A stretch of DNA of 64,000 nucleotides from contig NZ_MSCJ01000003.1 in NCBI RefSeq assembly GCF_002954615.1, forward strand, positions 1,178,001-1,242,000, given 5' to 3'. Within the stretch, counting starts at the first letter, position 1. Every line of letters starts with the position of its first letter. The stretch comes from Photobacterium angustum. GTDB lineage: Bacteria; Pseudomonadota; Gammaproteobacteria; Enterobacterales; Vibrionaceae. The notes under the pieces were generated by a model. That model had not been told where the DNA came from. It saw only the letters and a program-made list of their open reading frames with translations, and did not search any database. The translations under genes were made by a program, and so were the position numbers. Positions 17,112 through 26,359 of this stretch are shown here, piece by piece.

Positions 17112-18998
17112 ATGGTTACTATTAATATTGATGGCAATAGCTATCAAGTCGACAAAGATCAAAACTTATTAGAAGCAGCAAAACAATGCGGCATTGAGAT
17201 CCCATCACTCTGCGACATAGACACATTCGCAGATGAGTGTGCACTTTGTGATATTGAAATCGTAGGTAAGGGGATTGTGAAAGCGTGCAAAGTTAAACCT
17301 ACTGATGGAATGGTCGTCACTACCTCATCGCAATTACTGTCAAATATTCGAAAGTGCAATTTAGAGCGAATTTTACAACGCGCAAATACCAACTGCAGCG
17401 TACCGCCTTGTCAGATCGCCTGTCCTGCAAACGTTGATATCCAATCCTATTTATACTTTATCGCTCACAATGAACACTTAAAAGCCATTGAAGTGATAAA
17501 GAAAACATTGCCTATGCCGCTTTCTATTGGTCGAGTTTGTCCTGCTTTCTGTGAAGCAAAATGCCAGCGTAACTTAGTCGATGAACCACTCGCGATCCGT
17601 CAATTGAAACGTTACGCCGCTGACATTGACCTTGAAAAAATAAATAGCTATGCGCCAATCAAAAAAGACGATAAAGGTAAACGTATTGCTATTGTGGGTG
17701 CAGGACCTGGTGGTTTAAGTTGTGGTTATTTCCTTAGCAACGAAGGTTACAACGTCACTGTATATGAAGCGATGCCACAAGCCGGTGGATGGCTACGTTA
17801 CGGTATTCCTGAGTATCGTTTACCTAAAGATATTCTAGATAAAGAAATCGATATTATGTGTTGTAACGGCATGAATATCGAAACCAATAAAAAGTTAGGT
17901 GAAGACTTTACCCTCTCTTCGCTTAGTGAGGAATTTGATGCTGTTTGTTTAGCGATTGGTGCATCACAAGCCAGTGAGATGAAGTATACCGGTAGTGATT
18001 TAGCAGGCTGTTATCTTGGTGTTGATTTCTTAAAAGATCAGACACTCGATAAACAATATACTATTGGTAAAAAAGTCGCGGTCATTGGCGGTGGTAACAC
18101 TGCAATTGACTGCGCCCGCTCTGCATTACGTTTAGGCGCAGATACCACACTTATTTATCGCCGTACGCGTGATGAAATGCCAGCTGAAATCTATGAAATT
18201 GAAGAAGCAGAGCATGAAGGTGTTAAATTTCACTTTCTAACGAACCCTGCTGAAAATATTGCAGATGACAATGGTCATGTTTGTCAGATAAAACTTGAAA
18301 AAATGGCATTGGGCGAACCTGATGCCTCTGGTCGTTGCTCACCAAAAGCAACCGGCGAATATTTTGTTGAAGACTTTGATACCGTTATCGCTGCTGTCTC
18401 GCAAAAAACCGATACCAGCTTTATTGCTAACGAAGACATCGAACTTTCATTTAGTCGCTGGAACACCATCAATGTTGATGAAACAACGATGCACTCTGGG
18501 GTTAAAAATATCTTCGGTATTGGTGATTTTCGTCGAGGGCCGGCAACAGCGATTGAAGCGATTGCTGATGGGCGAAAAGCGGCAAAAGGGATTGATGAGT
18601 TCTTTGGTGGCACCATGGAAAAACTCTATACCGAGTCATTCCGATCTCGCAATGTTGAAAGAAGTCATCTTATTCAGCCTGAACATATTGAAAAGTTAAA
18701 GCGTGTTATGGCAAGTATTGCCACTGGAGATAATGCTAAGCAAACCGAACAGATGTTAAATCACGCCCTCGCTAAAGTGTTACGCGCTAAAATGCCAGAG
18801 CTAACACTGGCACAGCGTCATTTGAGCTTCAATGAAGTTGAAACTGGGCTATCACAGCAAGCCGCTATTGATGAAGCTAACCGTTGTTTAAGTTGTGGTT
18901 GTGATGAAGGCAACGACTGTAAACTTCGTCACTATGCAACAGATTATAAAGTTGATCGTAAATTGTTTATCAACCGAGCCGTACCTTTAGCGAACTAA
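17112..18998 (+). CDS. Fe-S/FAD oxidoreductase, glutamate-synthase-small-subunit-like with N-terminal ferredoxin domain
   Basis: The protein has 628 aa in three parts. Residues 1-75 form a 2Fe-2S ferredoxin-like domain with cysteines at 34, 43, 46 and 59. Residues about 90-170 carry the Cys-rich Fe-S domain (CSVPPCQIACP and GRVCPAFCEAKC) of glutamate synthase beta subunits. Residues about 190-510 form an FAD- and NAD(P)H-binding pyridine nucleotide-disulfide module (VGAGPGG and IGGGNTA). A last cluster CLSCGCDEGNDC lies near the C-terminus. Related proteins are electron-input subunits of NAD(P)-linked formate dehydrogenases or hydrogenases, yet no catalytic partner gene is adjacent. It likely shuttles electrons between NAD(P)H and an unknown acceptor. 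Confidence 0.8.
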   Translation: MVTINIDGNSYQVDKDQNLLEAAKQCGIEIPSLCDIDTFADECALCDIEIVGKGIVKACKVKPTDGMVVTTSSQLLSNIRKCNLERILQRANTNCSVPPCQIACPANVDIQSYLYFIAHNEHLKAIEVIKKTLPMPLSIGRVCPAFCEAKCQRNLVDEPLAIRQLKRYAADIDLEKINSYAPIKKDDKGKRIAIVGAGPGGLSCGYFLSNEGYNVTVYEAMPQAGGWLRYGIPEYRLPKDILDKEIDIMCCNGMNIETNKKLGEDFTLSSLSEEFDAVCLAIGASQASEMKYTGSDLAGCYLGVDFLKDQTLDKQYTIGKKVAVIGGGNTAIDCARSALRLGADTTLIYRRTRDEMPAEIYEIEEAEHEGVKFHFLTNPAENIADDNGHVCQIKLEKMALGEPDASGRCSPKATGEYFVEDFDTVIAAVSQKTDTSFIANEDIELSFSRWNTINVDETTMHSGVKNIFGIGDFRRGPATAIEAIADGRKAAKGIDEFFGGTMEKLYTESFRSRNVERSHLIQPEHIEKLKRVMASIATGDNAKQTEQMLNHALAKVLRAKMPELTLAQRHLSFNEVETGLSQQAAIDEANRCLSCGCDEGNDCKLRHYATDYKVDRKLFINRAVPLAN

Positions 18999-19048
18999 AA
19001 AATCACGGTCAACAATGACGTTCTATATCGTCTTTGTTGACCGATTTT
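18998..19048. terminator. Bidirectional terminator between the oxidoreductase and choV
   Basis: CGGTCAACAA(TGACG) pairs with (CGTC)TTGTTGACCG, flanked by AAAAAATC on the left and GATTTT on the right. It lies between convergent genes and can serve both. Confidence 0.75.
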
Positions 19049-19050
19049 CA

Positions 19051-20232
19051 TTAGGACGCTAGCTGAAAATCACCTAGCAGCGCGTTATAAACATCTTTGT
19101 TATGTAACACCCCAACTAATTGGTTATTTTCAACCATGAGTAATGGTTTGTTATTCAGTCGCTTCAGCTCAATGGCATCTCGCATACTAATATCAGGGCT
19201 GACCATCACTATAGTGGTGTCATTTATATGGCTTGGAATAGCATCTGTAATTTGCCATGAAAGACAATCAAGATTACCTTCATTCACGATAGACAACGTA
19301 TCCTCATTCTGAGCGATCCAAAGCTCATCGGCATCACACACTTTATAAGTATTTCCTTGTTGCTCTAACGCAGTTAATGGCGTCATTAATGAGCGTCCTT
19401 TCAATACATTTAACGGATTAGTATGTGCGACAAAATCACGAACATAATCTGTTTTCGGATTGAGCACGATTTCTTCAGGTTTCCCGTGTTGAATCAGCTC
19501 CCCTGACTCCATAATCGCGATATTATTACCGATTTTAAGTGCTTCATCTAAATCATGACTGACAAACAAAATCGTCTTATTTAGCTTACTTTGCAGTGCT
19601 AATAATTCATCTTGTAACTGTGCACGGATTAATGGATCAAGCGCTGAAAAAGGCTCATCCATCAGTAAAATATCGGTATCCATAACAAATGCACGTGCAA
19701 GTCCCACCCGTTGCTGCATCCCGCCCGATAACTCTGATGGGTATTTATCTTCCCATTCAGCCAGCCCCACCATTTCTAACTGCTCTCTAGCGCGCTGATG
19801 GCGCTCTTTCTTCGGAACATTTTGCATTTCAAGACCAAAAGCAACGTTATCTAACACGGTTAGCCATGGCATTAAGGCAAATTTTTGAAATACCATTGAG
19901 ACGCGATGAGTACGAAGATGCTGTAACTGGGCTTTTGAGCAGTTCGCTAAATCTACGGTTTGGTCACCATCTTTAATCAATAGTTCGCCACGACTTATAT
20001 CATTCAACCCATTAACTGCGCGTAATAGACTTGATTTCCCCGAACCAGACAACCCCATTAGTACACAAATCTCGCCTTCTTTGATTTGCAGGCTAACGTT
20101 ATTTACTCCAACCACTTGGTTTGTTTCATCAATAATTTGTTGACGGCTTTTTCCTTGATCTAATAACGCTAAGGCTTGTTGCTGTTTATCGCCAAACACC
20201 ACATCCAGATTGTTAATCGTTATTGCATTCAT
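19051..20232 (-). CDS. choV: Choline/glycine betaine ABC transporter ATP-binding protein
   Basis: This ATPase powers import of quaternary amines. The 393-aa protein starts with the ProV-type lead LDVVFGDKQQQALALLDQGKS, then Walker A GLSGSGKSS (about residues 60-68), signature LSGGMQQRVG (about 163) and Walker B ILLMDEPFSALDP (about 185). A C-terminal CBS-like part ends VENNQLVGVLHNKDVY. ATG 20232 is favoured over GTG 20238 because GGAG in the end of choW is 8 nt upstream. It is the last gene of the bet operon and is also called proV in Vibrio literature. Osmotic regulation through the CBS-like tail is possible. Confidence 0.88.
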   Translation of the reverse strand: MNAITINNLDVVFGDKQQQALALLDQGKSRQQIIDETNQVVGVNNVSLQIKEGEICVLMGLSGSGKSSLLRAVNGLNDISRGELLIKDGDQTVDLANCSKAQLQHLRTHRVSMVFQKFALMPWLTVLDNVAFGLEMQNVPKKERHQRAREQLEMVGLAEWEDKYPSELSGGMQQRVGLARAFVMDTDILLMDEPFSALDPLIRAQLQDELLALQSKLNKTILFVSHDLDEALKIGNNIAIMESGELIQHGKPEEIVLNPKTDYVRDFVAHTNPLNVLKGRSLMTPLTALEQQGNTYKVCDADELWIAQNEDTLSIVNEGNLDCLSWQITDAIPSHINDTTIVMVSPDISMRDAIELKRLNNKPLLMVENNQLVGVLHNKDVYNALLGDFQLAS

Positions 20233-20234
20233 GA

Positions 20235-21077
20235 TCACAGCTCCTTCTGTGCTGGGGTTTTACATAATCGGTCTAAAATGATCGCAACCAATACAATCGC
20301 AAGTCCTGCTTCGAATCCTTGTGAAATATTCACGGTATTTAGCGCACGTACAACAGGCTTTCCTAATCCATCCGCGCCGACTAACGCGGCGATAACCACC
20401 ATGGATAAAGACAACATAATACATTGGGTGATACCCGCCATAATACTTGGCATCGCCGCTGGTAACTCGACTTTTAACAGTAACTTCATCCGACTTGCAC
20501 CAAACGCTTTACCTGCTTCAATTAAATCTTCAGGCACTTTCGTGATACCTAAATACGTGAGTCGTATTGGCGCTGCAATGGCAAAAATAATGGTAGAGAT
20601 AAGTCCAGGCACAATACCTAGTCCAAACAAAACCAGCGTTGGAATTAAATAAACAAACGTTGGCACCGTTTGCATTAAATCTAAAATAGGACGCATCAAG
20701 GTATACAACCATGGACGATGCGCAGACATGATCCCGATTGGGACACCAATAAGCACTGAAATACTTGTAGCAGCAAAGACCAACACAAAGGTTTCTAGCA
20801 TTTCCTGCCAGTAGCCTAAATTTAAAATAACTAATAATGCTGCAACAACGAAAACCACTAATGAAATTTTACGGTGTAAGTACCATGCTAACGCCGCGGT
20901 GATTAAAATAGGCAGTGCTGGCGGCATCCACTTAAATACATCAACTAAAAATAGAATTACGGTTTCTAAGAAAAATGAAATGGCGTCAAATAACCCTGCA
21001 GCATTGATAGTTAACCAATCAACACCTGCTTCCATCCATTGACCCAAAGGGATTTTATTATCCGTAATGAAATTCAC
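20235..21077 (-). CDS. choW: Choline/glycine betaine ABC transporter permease
   Basis: This 280-aa ProW-type permease has about six membrane helices. The EAA loop that docks on the ATPase is EAGKAFGASRMKLLLKVELP (about residues 180-200), followed by PSIMAGITQCIMLSLSMVVIAALVG. The start is GTG 21077, with AAGG upstream. Its stop (TGA 20235-20237) is 2 bp from the choV ATG, and its last codons contain the choV ribosome site, so the two are translationally coupled. Confidence 0.87.
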   Translation of the reverse strand: MNFITDNKIPLGQWMEAGVDWLTINAAGLFDAISFFLETVILFLVDVFKWMPPALPILITAALAWYLHRKISLVVFVVAALLVILNLGYWQEMLETFVLVFAATSISVLIGVPIGIMSAHRPWLYTLMRPILDLMQTVPTFVYLIPTLVLFGLGIVPGLISTIIFAIAAPIRLTYLGITKVPEDLIEAGKAFGASRMKLLLKVELPAAMPSIMAGITQCIMLSLSMVVIAALVGADGLGKPVVRALNTVNISQGFEAGLAIVLVAIILDRLCKTPAQKEL

Positions 21078-21208
21078 ACTTTTGCCTTTTATTTGATAAG
21101 ACGATGCTTACCACCTTATTTTTATGAAGTTTTACAATAGCTAATATCAAAGAAGTATCTGCGCTAATAAACAAGAAGTGATTATTAACGCAGTATTTTA
21201 AGAAAGGA

Positions 21209-22144
21209 TTAAGATTGCTTTAAGTAATCCAACACCGCAGTGGTGGCCACTTTACCTTCGCGAGTTTTAACGTCTTTTAGCCATGCTTCCACTTGCTGTG
21301 GATTTTCACTCAGCCATTGACGCGCTGCTTTTTCAGGTTGAACCTTTTGATTAAGGATCGCTTCCATTAAGCTATTTTCCATTTCTAAGCTAAATGAAAG
21401 ATTTTTCAGAAGTTGTCCAACGTTTGGACACTCGGTTAAATAGTTACTGCGAACATTGGTGTAGACATTGGCACCACCATAGTTAGGTCCAAAAAAGTCA
21501 TCACCACCAGCAAGGTATTCCATTTCAACGTTGCTATTCATTGGGTGTGGTGCCCAACCTAAATAAACAATCCACTGATCACGGCGTACAGATCGAGATA
21601 CTTGCGAAACCATCCCAGCTTCACTTGATTCCACTAAACTAAAATCTTTTAAACCAAACGCATTCGTATCAATCATTGATTGAATCAAACGGTTACCATC
21701 ATTACCAGGTTCAATACCGTAAATACGGCCTTTAAATTTATCCGCATGTTTTGCCAAATCTGCAAAGCTCTTCACACCTGCGTCATAAACATACTTAGGT
21801 ACAGCTAACGTATATTTTGCACCTTCTAAATTCGCTTTTACTGTTTCAACCGTTTTGGCTTCACGATATTTCGCAATATCGCCTTCCATGGTCGGCATCC
21901 AATTACCTAAAAAGACATCAATATCACCATTCGCCATTGATGAGTACGTCACGGGTACTGACAGTAAATCAGTTTTCGTACTGTAACCCATTCCTTTTAA
22001 AAGCTCAGAAGTTACCGCTGTGGTTGCTGTAATATCCGTCCAGCCCACATCAGCAAAACGTACCGTATCACACTGGTTAGCATAACTATTAAAAGCAACT
22101 GAGCTTAACGCTAAGGCAAGAAGTGTTTTTTTAGTAACAGACAT
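21209..22144 (-). CDS. choX: Choline-binding periplasmic protein
   Basis: The protein has 311 aa with signal peptide MSVTKKTLLALALSSVAFNSYA. The mature part matches the OpuAC/ProX-ChoX group: QCDTVRFADVGWTDITATT, DVFLGNWMPTME and WIVYLGWAPHPMN, whose tryptophans and tyrosines form the aromatic box that holds the trimethylammonium group. It delivers choline (or betaine) to ChoWV. AAGGA precedes ATG 22144. It lies 54 bp downstream of betA within the operon; whether it prefers choline or betaine cannot be told from sequence alone, but linkage to betBA favours choline. Confidence 0.87.
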   Translation of the reverse strand: MSVTKKTLLALALSSVAFNSYANQCDTVRFADVGWTDITATTAVTSELLKGMGYSTKTDLLSVPVTYSSMANGDIDVFLGNWMPTMEGDIAKYREAKTVETVKANLEGAKYTLAVPKYVYDAGVKSFADLAKHADKFKGRIYGIEPGNDGNRLIQSMIDTNAFGLKDFSLVESSEAGMVSQVSRSVRRDQWIVYLGWAPHPMNSNVEMEYLAGGDDFFGPNYGGANVYTNVRSNYLTECPNVGQLLKNLSFSLEMENSLMEAILNQKVQPEKAARQWLSENPQQVEAWLKDVKTREGKVATTAVLDYLKQS

Positions 22145-22198
22145 AATTATTCCTTTGTCTTTTTATTTATCAGTATTAAGTACGTATATCCCACGTAC

Positions 22199-23899
22199 TT
22201 ATTGTGAATTGTTTCGTTGGGTCGTTTCCCAATCAGGGGCAATCCATACAGGTACATTGCCTGCAGGAAGCGGGGTTCTCTGTAAAATAAAATCAGCGGC
22301 TCGCTCAGCAATCATGATTGTTGGCGCATTAAGGTTACCGTTCGGAATCGTCGGAAATATAGAAGAATCAACAACACGAAGGTTTTCAATACCGCGAACG
22401 CGACACTGTGGATCTAGTACTGCCATCACATCGTTATCATCGCCCATTTTACAGGTACAAGATGGATGATAAGCGCTCTCTACATTTTCTTTTACCCACT
22501 GATCAATAGCCTGATCAGATGTGACATCTGCTCCCGGTTGAATTTCATCACCACGGTATTGATCCAATGCTGATTGCGCCATAATTTCACGAGTCAAACG
22601 AATACAGTCGCGCCAATCCTGCTTATCTTGTTCGGTAGAGATGTAATTAAATTCAATTTTAGGTTTCGCGTGTGGATCATTAGAAACAACTTCTACCGAC
22701 CCTCTGCTTTGTGGCTTATTAGGCCCCACATGCACTTGGAAACCATGACCATCAAATGCAGCACGGCCATCGTAGCGCATCGCTGCAGGTAGGAAGTGAT
22801 ATTGAATATTTGGCCACTTTAACCCTTTACGCGAACGAATAAAGGCACAAGATTCAAAATGGTTAGTCGCACCTAAACCTGTACGAGTTAGTAGCCATTG
22901 CGCGCCAATTTTACCTTTGCTGACTAAATCTAATTTACTGTTTAAGGTAATGGCTTCATTACAATGGTATTGGAAGTAAACTTCTAAGTGATCTTGTAAA
23001 TTAGCCCCCACCCCAGGAAGTTCGTGCACAAGGTTAATCTTCGCGTTCTCCAATACTGCAGCAGGTCCAATGCCAGACAATTGTAATAACTGGACTGAAC
23101 CAATGGATCCAGCACTAGATATCACTTCTTTTGTTGCAAATACTTGAGATAGCTTACCTGACTGTTCAAATTCAACACCTACCGCTTTTTTACCTTCTAA
23201 AAGGACTTTTCGAGCCACAATGCCTTTTTTCAACGTCAGGTTTGAGCGTTTTAATGCTCGACGTAAATAAGCGTTAGATGTCGATGCACGCACACCTTTA
23301 TCGACTGTCATATGCATGGCACCAAACCCTTCTTGTTGGTAACCATTGTAATCATCCGTTTCGGGATAACCGGCTTCTTTACCTGCATCAATAAAGGCTT
23401 GGTAAAGTGGATTGAGTGCCATGTCATTACCATTACACGTCCCAACAGGACCTTTGCTACCACGGTAAGCGTTACCACCTTTTATCCATGTTTCAGCACG
23501 ACGAAAATACGGTAAACAAGCTTGGTAATTCCAGCCTGTTGCGCCTTCTTGTTCCCATTCGTCATAATCACATGCATGCCCACGTACATACACCATGCCG
23601 TTGATAGATGAACTACCGCCTAGTACTTTGCCTCGTGGACAATGTAATTTACGCCCGTCTAAGCCTTGTTCTGCTTGAGTTTCAAACTGCCATGCATATT
23701 TGTCACTGTTCATTGGGTATGACAATGCCGTTGGCATTTGAATAAAAATACTGCGATCACTACCGCCAGCTTCTAGCAATAACACATCATATTCACCGCT
23801 TTCACTTAAACGGTCAGCTAATACACACCCTGCCGAACCCGCTCCAACAATAATGTAGTCATAGTGTTGGGGGTTATTTTGCTGCTTATTTTGATCCAT
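22199..23899 (-). CDS. betA: Choline dehydrogenase BetA
   Basis: This membrane-associated FAD enzyme oxidises choline to betaine aldehyde. The GMC family dinucleotide motif is [19 protein letters not shown] near residue 12, and GMC signature 1 follows as [21 protein letters not shown]. The C-terminal active-site region with [12 protein letters not shown] (His) and [18 protein letters not shown] completes the family pattern. ATG 23899 gives 566 aa (E. coli 556) and has GGAG 9 nt upstream; an upstream ATG at 23914 adds five residues and has no such site. It follows betB after 18 bp. Confidence 0.94.
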   Translation of the reverse strand: MDQNKQQNNPQHYDYIIVGAGSAGCVLADRLSESGEYDVLLLEAGGSDRSIFIQMPTALSYPMNSDKYAWQFETQAEQGLDGRKLHCPRGKVLGGSSSINGMVYVRGHACDYDEWEQEGATGWNYQACLPYFRRAETWIKGGNAYRGSKGPVGTCNGNDMALNPLYQAFIDAGKEAGYPETDDYNGYQQEGFGAMHMTVDKGVRASTSNAYLRRALKRSNLTLKKGIVARKVLLEGKKAVGVEFEQSGKLSQVFATKEVISSAGSIGSVQLLQLSGIGPAAVLENAKINLVHELPGVGANLQDHLEVYFQYHCNEAITLNSKLDLVSKGKIGAQWLLTRTGLGATNHFESCAFIRSRKGLKWPNIQYHFLPAAMRYDGRAAFDGHGFQVHVGPNKPQSRGSVEVVSNDPHAKPKIEFNYISTEQDKQDWRDCIRLTREIMAQSALDQYRGDEIQPGADVTSDQAIDQWVKENVESAYHPSCTCKMGDDNDVMAVLDPQCRVRGIENLRVVDSSIFPTIPNGNLNAPTIMIAERAADFILQRTPLPAGNVPVWIAPDWETTQRNNSQ

Positions 23900-23917
23900 C
23901 AAAATCGACTCCATCCG

Positions 23918-25378
23918 TTAAGCATAAGGACTTTGGTAATCGCCCAATTCAATAAGTACACTTTTGGTTTGGGTATAATGTTGTAAGGTTTCTATTCCGT
24001 TTTCGCGTCCAATCCCTGATTGCTTATAACCACCCACAGGCATTTGCGCAGGAGAATCCCCCCATGTATTAACCCAACAGATCCCTGCTTGTAATTGATG
24101 AATAACACGGTGGGCTTTCGCTAAGTTTTGAGTAAACACACCCGCAGCTAAACCATAGTGAGTATTATTGGCGCGAGCGATAACATCGGTTTCATCGCTA
24201 AACTTAATTACCGACATCACAGGCCCAAAAATTTCATTTTGAACATGAGACATAGATTCATCGCAATCAATAAAAACGGTAGGTTGAACGAAATTACCTT
24301 GTGCTAAACCATTATCAGTACATTGGTATCCACCGGTCAGCAAGGTGGCACCACTTTGTTTAGCGGCATCAATGGCTGATAACACTTTTGATAGGTGTGA
24401 TGTTGAAATCAGTGCGCCAATTTGAGTCTCCATATTCATCGGATCACCAACGATTAATAACTCAGTTCGACGCTTAAGTTGCTCTACAAAGGTGTCATAA
24501 ATAGCCTTATGAACATAAACACGTGTACCATGTGTACATACTTCACCTTGGGTATAGAAGTTAGCCACCATTGCCGCAGAAACAGCATGATCGACATTAG
24601 CGTCATCAAAAATGATCATTGGCGATTTGCCACCTAATTCCATCGTGACCGACTTTAAGGTTTGAGCACTATCAGCCATTACCGCTTTACCTGTGCCGGT
24701 TTCACCTGTAAATGACACTTTAGCGATCTCAGGGTGTGCCGTTAGCATCTGCCCTACTCGGTAATCACCTTGTACAACGTTAAATACGCCATCAGGTAGA
24801 CCTGCTTCAGTAAAAATCTCAGCAAGCTTTAGAACCGAAAGTGGTGTTTCTTCTGATGGCTTGAAAATCATGGCATTACCAGCTGCAAGCGCAGGCGCTG
24901 ATTTCCACATCGCAATTTGGATCGGATAATTCCACGCACCAATACCTGCACAAATGCCCAATGGTTCTCGACGCGTATAAAAGAACTGATTTTCACTTAA
25001 AGGTTGCTGCTCACCTTGAAGCCCAGGTGCTAATCCTGCAAAGTATTCAATAACATCGGCACCCGTTTCTATATCAACCGCTATCGCTTCTTGTAACGGT
25101 TTACCAGTATCTGTGACTTCCAATACCGCTAATTCGTCATTGCGCTCTCGCAGTAGCGCCACAGCACGTAATAAAATACGGCTACGCTCAGTTGCCGTCA
25201 TAGCCGACCATATAGCAAACCCTTTTTTAGCTGCACTAATCGCTAATTCAAGATCCGCTTGAGAGGCTTGCCCAATGGTTGCTATCGGTTGACCATTAGC
25301 TGGGTTAATCGTTGTAAATTGAATATCAGACGATGCAGCAACATAGTTACCATCGATATATAGTGATTTCATATCCAT
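23918..25378 (-). CDS. betB: Betaine aldehyde dehydrogenase BetB
   Basis: This enzyme converts betaine aldehyde to glycine betaine with NAD(P)+, the second step of choline oxidation. The 486-aa protein has the general-base Glu in [10 protein letters not shown] (about residue 249), the catalytic Cys in [12 protein letters not shown] (about 286) and the cofactor motif [11 protein letters not shown]. Length matches E. coli BetB (490). The gene starts 16 bp after betI and is followed by betA. Confidence 0.94.
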   Translation of the reverse strand: MDMKSLYIDGNYVAASSDIQFTTINPANGQPIATIGQASQADLELAISAAKKGFAIWSAMTATERSRILLRAVALLRERNDELAVLEVTDTGKPLQEAIAVDIETGADVIEYFAGLAPGLQGEQQPLSENQFFYTRREPLGICAGIGAWNYPIQIAMWKSAPALAAGNAMIFKPSEETPLSVLKLAEIFTEAGLPDGVFNVVQGDYRVGQMLTAHPEIAKVSFTGETGTGKAVMADSAQTLKSVTMELGGKSPMIIFDDANVDHAVSAAMVANFYTQGEVCTHGTRVYVHKAIYDTFVEQLKRRTELLIVGDPMNMETQIGALISTSHLSKVLSAIDAAKQSGATLLTGGYQCTDNGLAQGNFVQPTVFIDCDESMSHVQNEIFGPVMSVIKFSDETDVIARANNTHYGLAAGVFTQNLAKAHRVIHQLQAGICWVNTWGDSPAQMPVGGYKQSGIGRENGIETLQHYTQTKSVLIELGDYQSPYA

Positions 25379-25394
25379 TTGAAACTCTTAGAAA

Positions 25395-25991
25395 TTATAA
25401 TTTTGAATAAAAAGCCAGTTGCTTTTCTAAATAATCATTAATGATCATGCGAGCATTATTCGCATCAATACCTTTTGGATTTAATGTCCCACGTAACCAG
25501 ATACCATCAATTAATGAAGCTATACCATGGGCAACTAATTCAGCTTGAGAAGATGGTAGTAGCCCTTTAAGCTCAATCTTTAAATGCGATAGCAAACGTT
25601 TTTCATTAACTTGCTGTAGACGACCCAACTGTGCGTCATGCATAGCGTAAGACCAAAATGCTAACCATGTTTTCGCTACTTTATTTTCTGCTTGGTAACC
25701 ATCAAAATTGCTCATGATAATGGCATTAATTCGAGCTTGATGATTATTGCGGGGTATCTGGCTTAATGACGTTGTAACGCTCATTGATAAACGACGTAAA
25801 ATTTCACGCATAGTCTCTTCTAATAAACCATGCTTACCACCAAAATAGTGATTGATAATCCCCGTTGATACTCCTGCTTCTTTACTGATCAACGAGATAC
25901 TTGCTGCATGTAAGCCAACTCGTTCAATGACTGCCATAGTGGCATTTACAAGCTGTGGTTTACGAATATCAGGCATTCCAACCTTTGGCAT
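25395..25991 (-). CDS. betI: TetR-family choline-responsive repressor BetI
   Basis: This repressor of the bet genes is relieved by choline. The 198-aa protein begins [19 protein letters not shown], the conserved BetI N-terminus, followed by the helix-turn-helix [29 protein letters not shown]. The C-terminal ligand domain includes [15 protein letters not shown], typical of BetI. GGGAG precedes ATG 25991. It is first in the operon, so it controls its own synthesis; the candidate operator lies about 20 bp upstream of the start codon. Confidence 0.93.
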   Translation of the reverse strand: MPKVGMPDIRKPQLVNATMAVIERVGLHAASISLISKEAGVSTGIINHYFGGKHGLLEETMREILRRLSMSVTTSLSQIPRNNHQARINAIIMSNFDGYQAENKVAKTWLAFWSYAMHDAQLGRLQQVNEKRLLSHLKIELKGLLPSSQAELVAHGIASLIDGIWLRGTLNPKGIDANNARMIINDYLEKQLAFYSKL

Positions 25992-26359
25992 AATGCTCCC
26001 ATTTATTTTTTATTGAACGATCAATTAAGTATAAATTGTGACATATTTTTAACATTAAATCAAAATAAAACCAAAATCACAGTTTAAAAAACCATCAAAC
26101 CAAAGGAAATTGCTAGATTATCAACACAATGACAAAAGCGAAAAAATGTTAACAACGAGACTGTGAGTTATGTAGTGATACATAACGAGTAGAATAACCG
26201 AGACATATTAGGAACAATTATTAAACATTGAGAAATCATATGTAACGAAAGAAATGAAATATTAGTAAGGTGAGCTATATAGCATAAACTCAATTTGTTT
26301 TTTTTATTTAGTTATTTTGGTTTATAGTATTCAAGCTAATAACTAGAAGTTTATAGATA
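25992..26359. other. Divergent control region between betI and cqsS
   Basis: This 368-bp stretch holds the candidate BetI operator and a perfect inverted repeat GTTATGTA-GTGA-TACATAAC at 26167-26186. It is AT-rich and carries no reading frame. In Vibrio harveyi the equivalent operon is controlled by the quorum-sensing regulator LuxR and by osmolarity, so further operators are expected here, but I cannot assign them. Confidence 0.5.
26012..26025 (-). promoter_or_regulatory. Candidate BetI operator
   Basis: ATTGA-ACGA-TCAAT is a palindrome with perfect 5-bp arms, about 20 bp before the betI start codon. Its place and form fit an autoregulatory BetI site. The match to published BetI boxes was made from memory and not by alignment. 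Confidence 0.5.

Noticed and set aside
18295-18699. 134-codon open frame on the plus strand inside the Fe-S/FAD gene
   Set aside because: A shadow of the oxidoreductase coding sequence in another frame, without a start signal.
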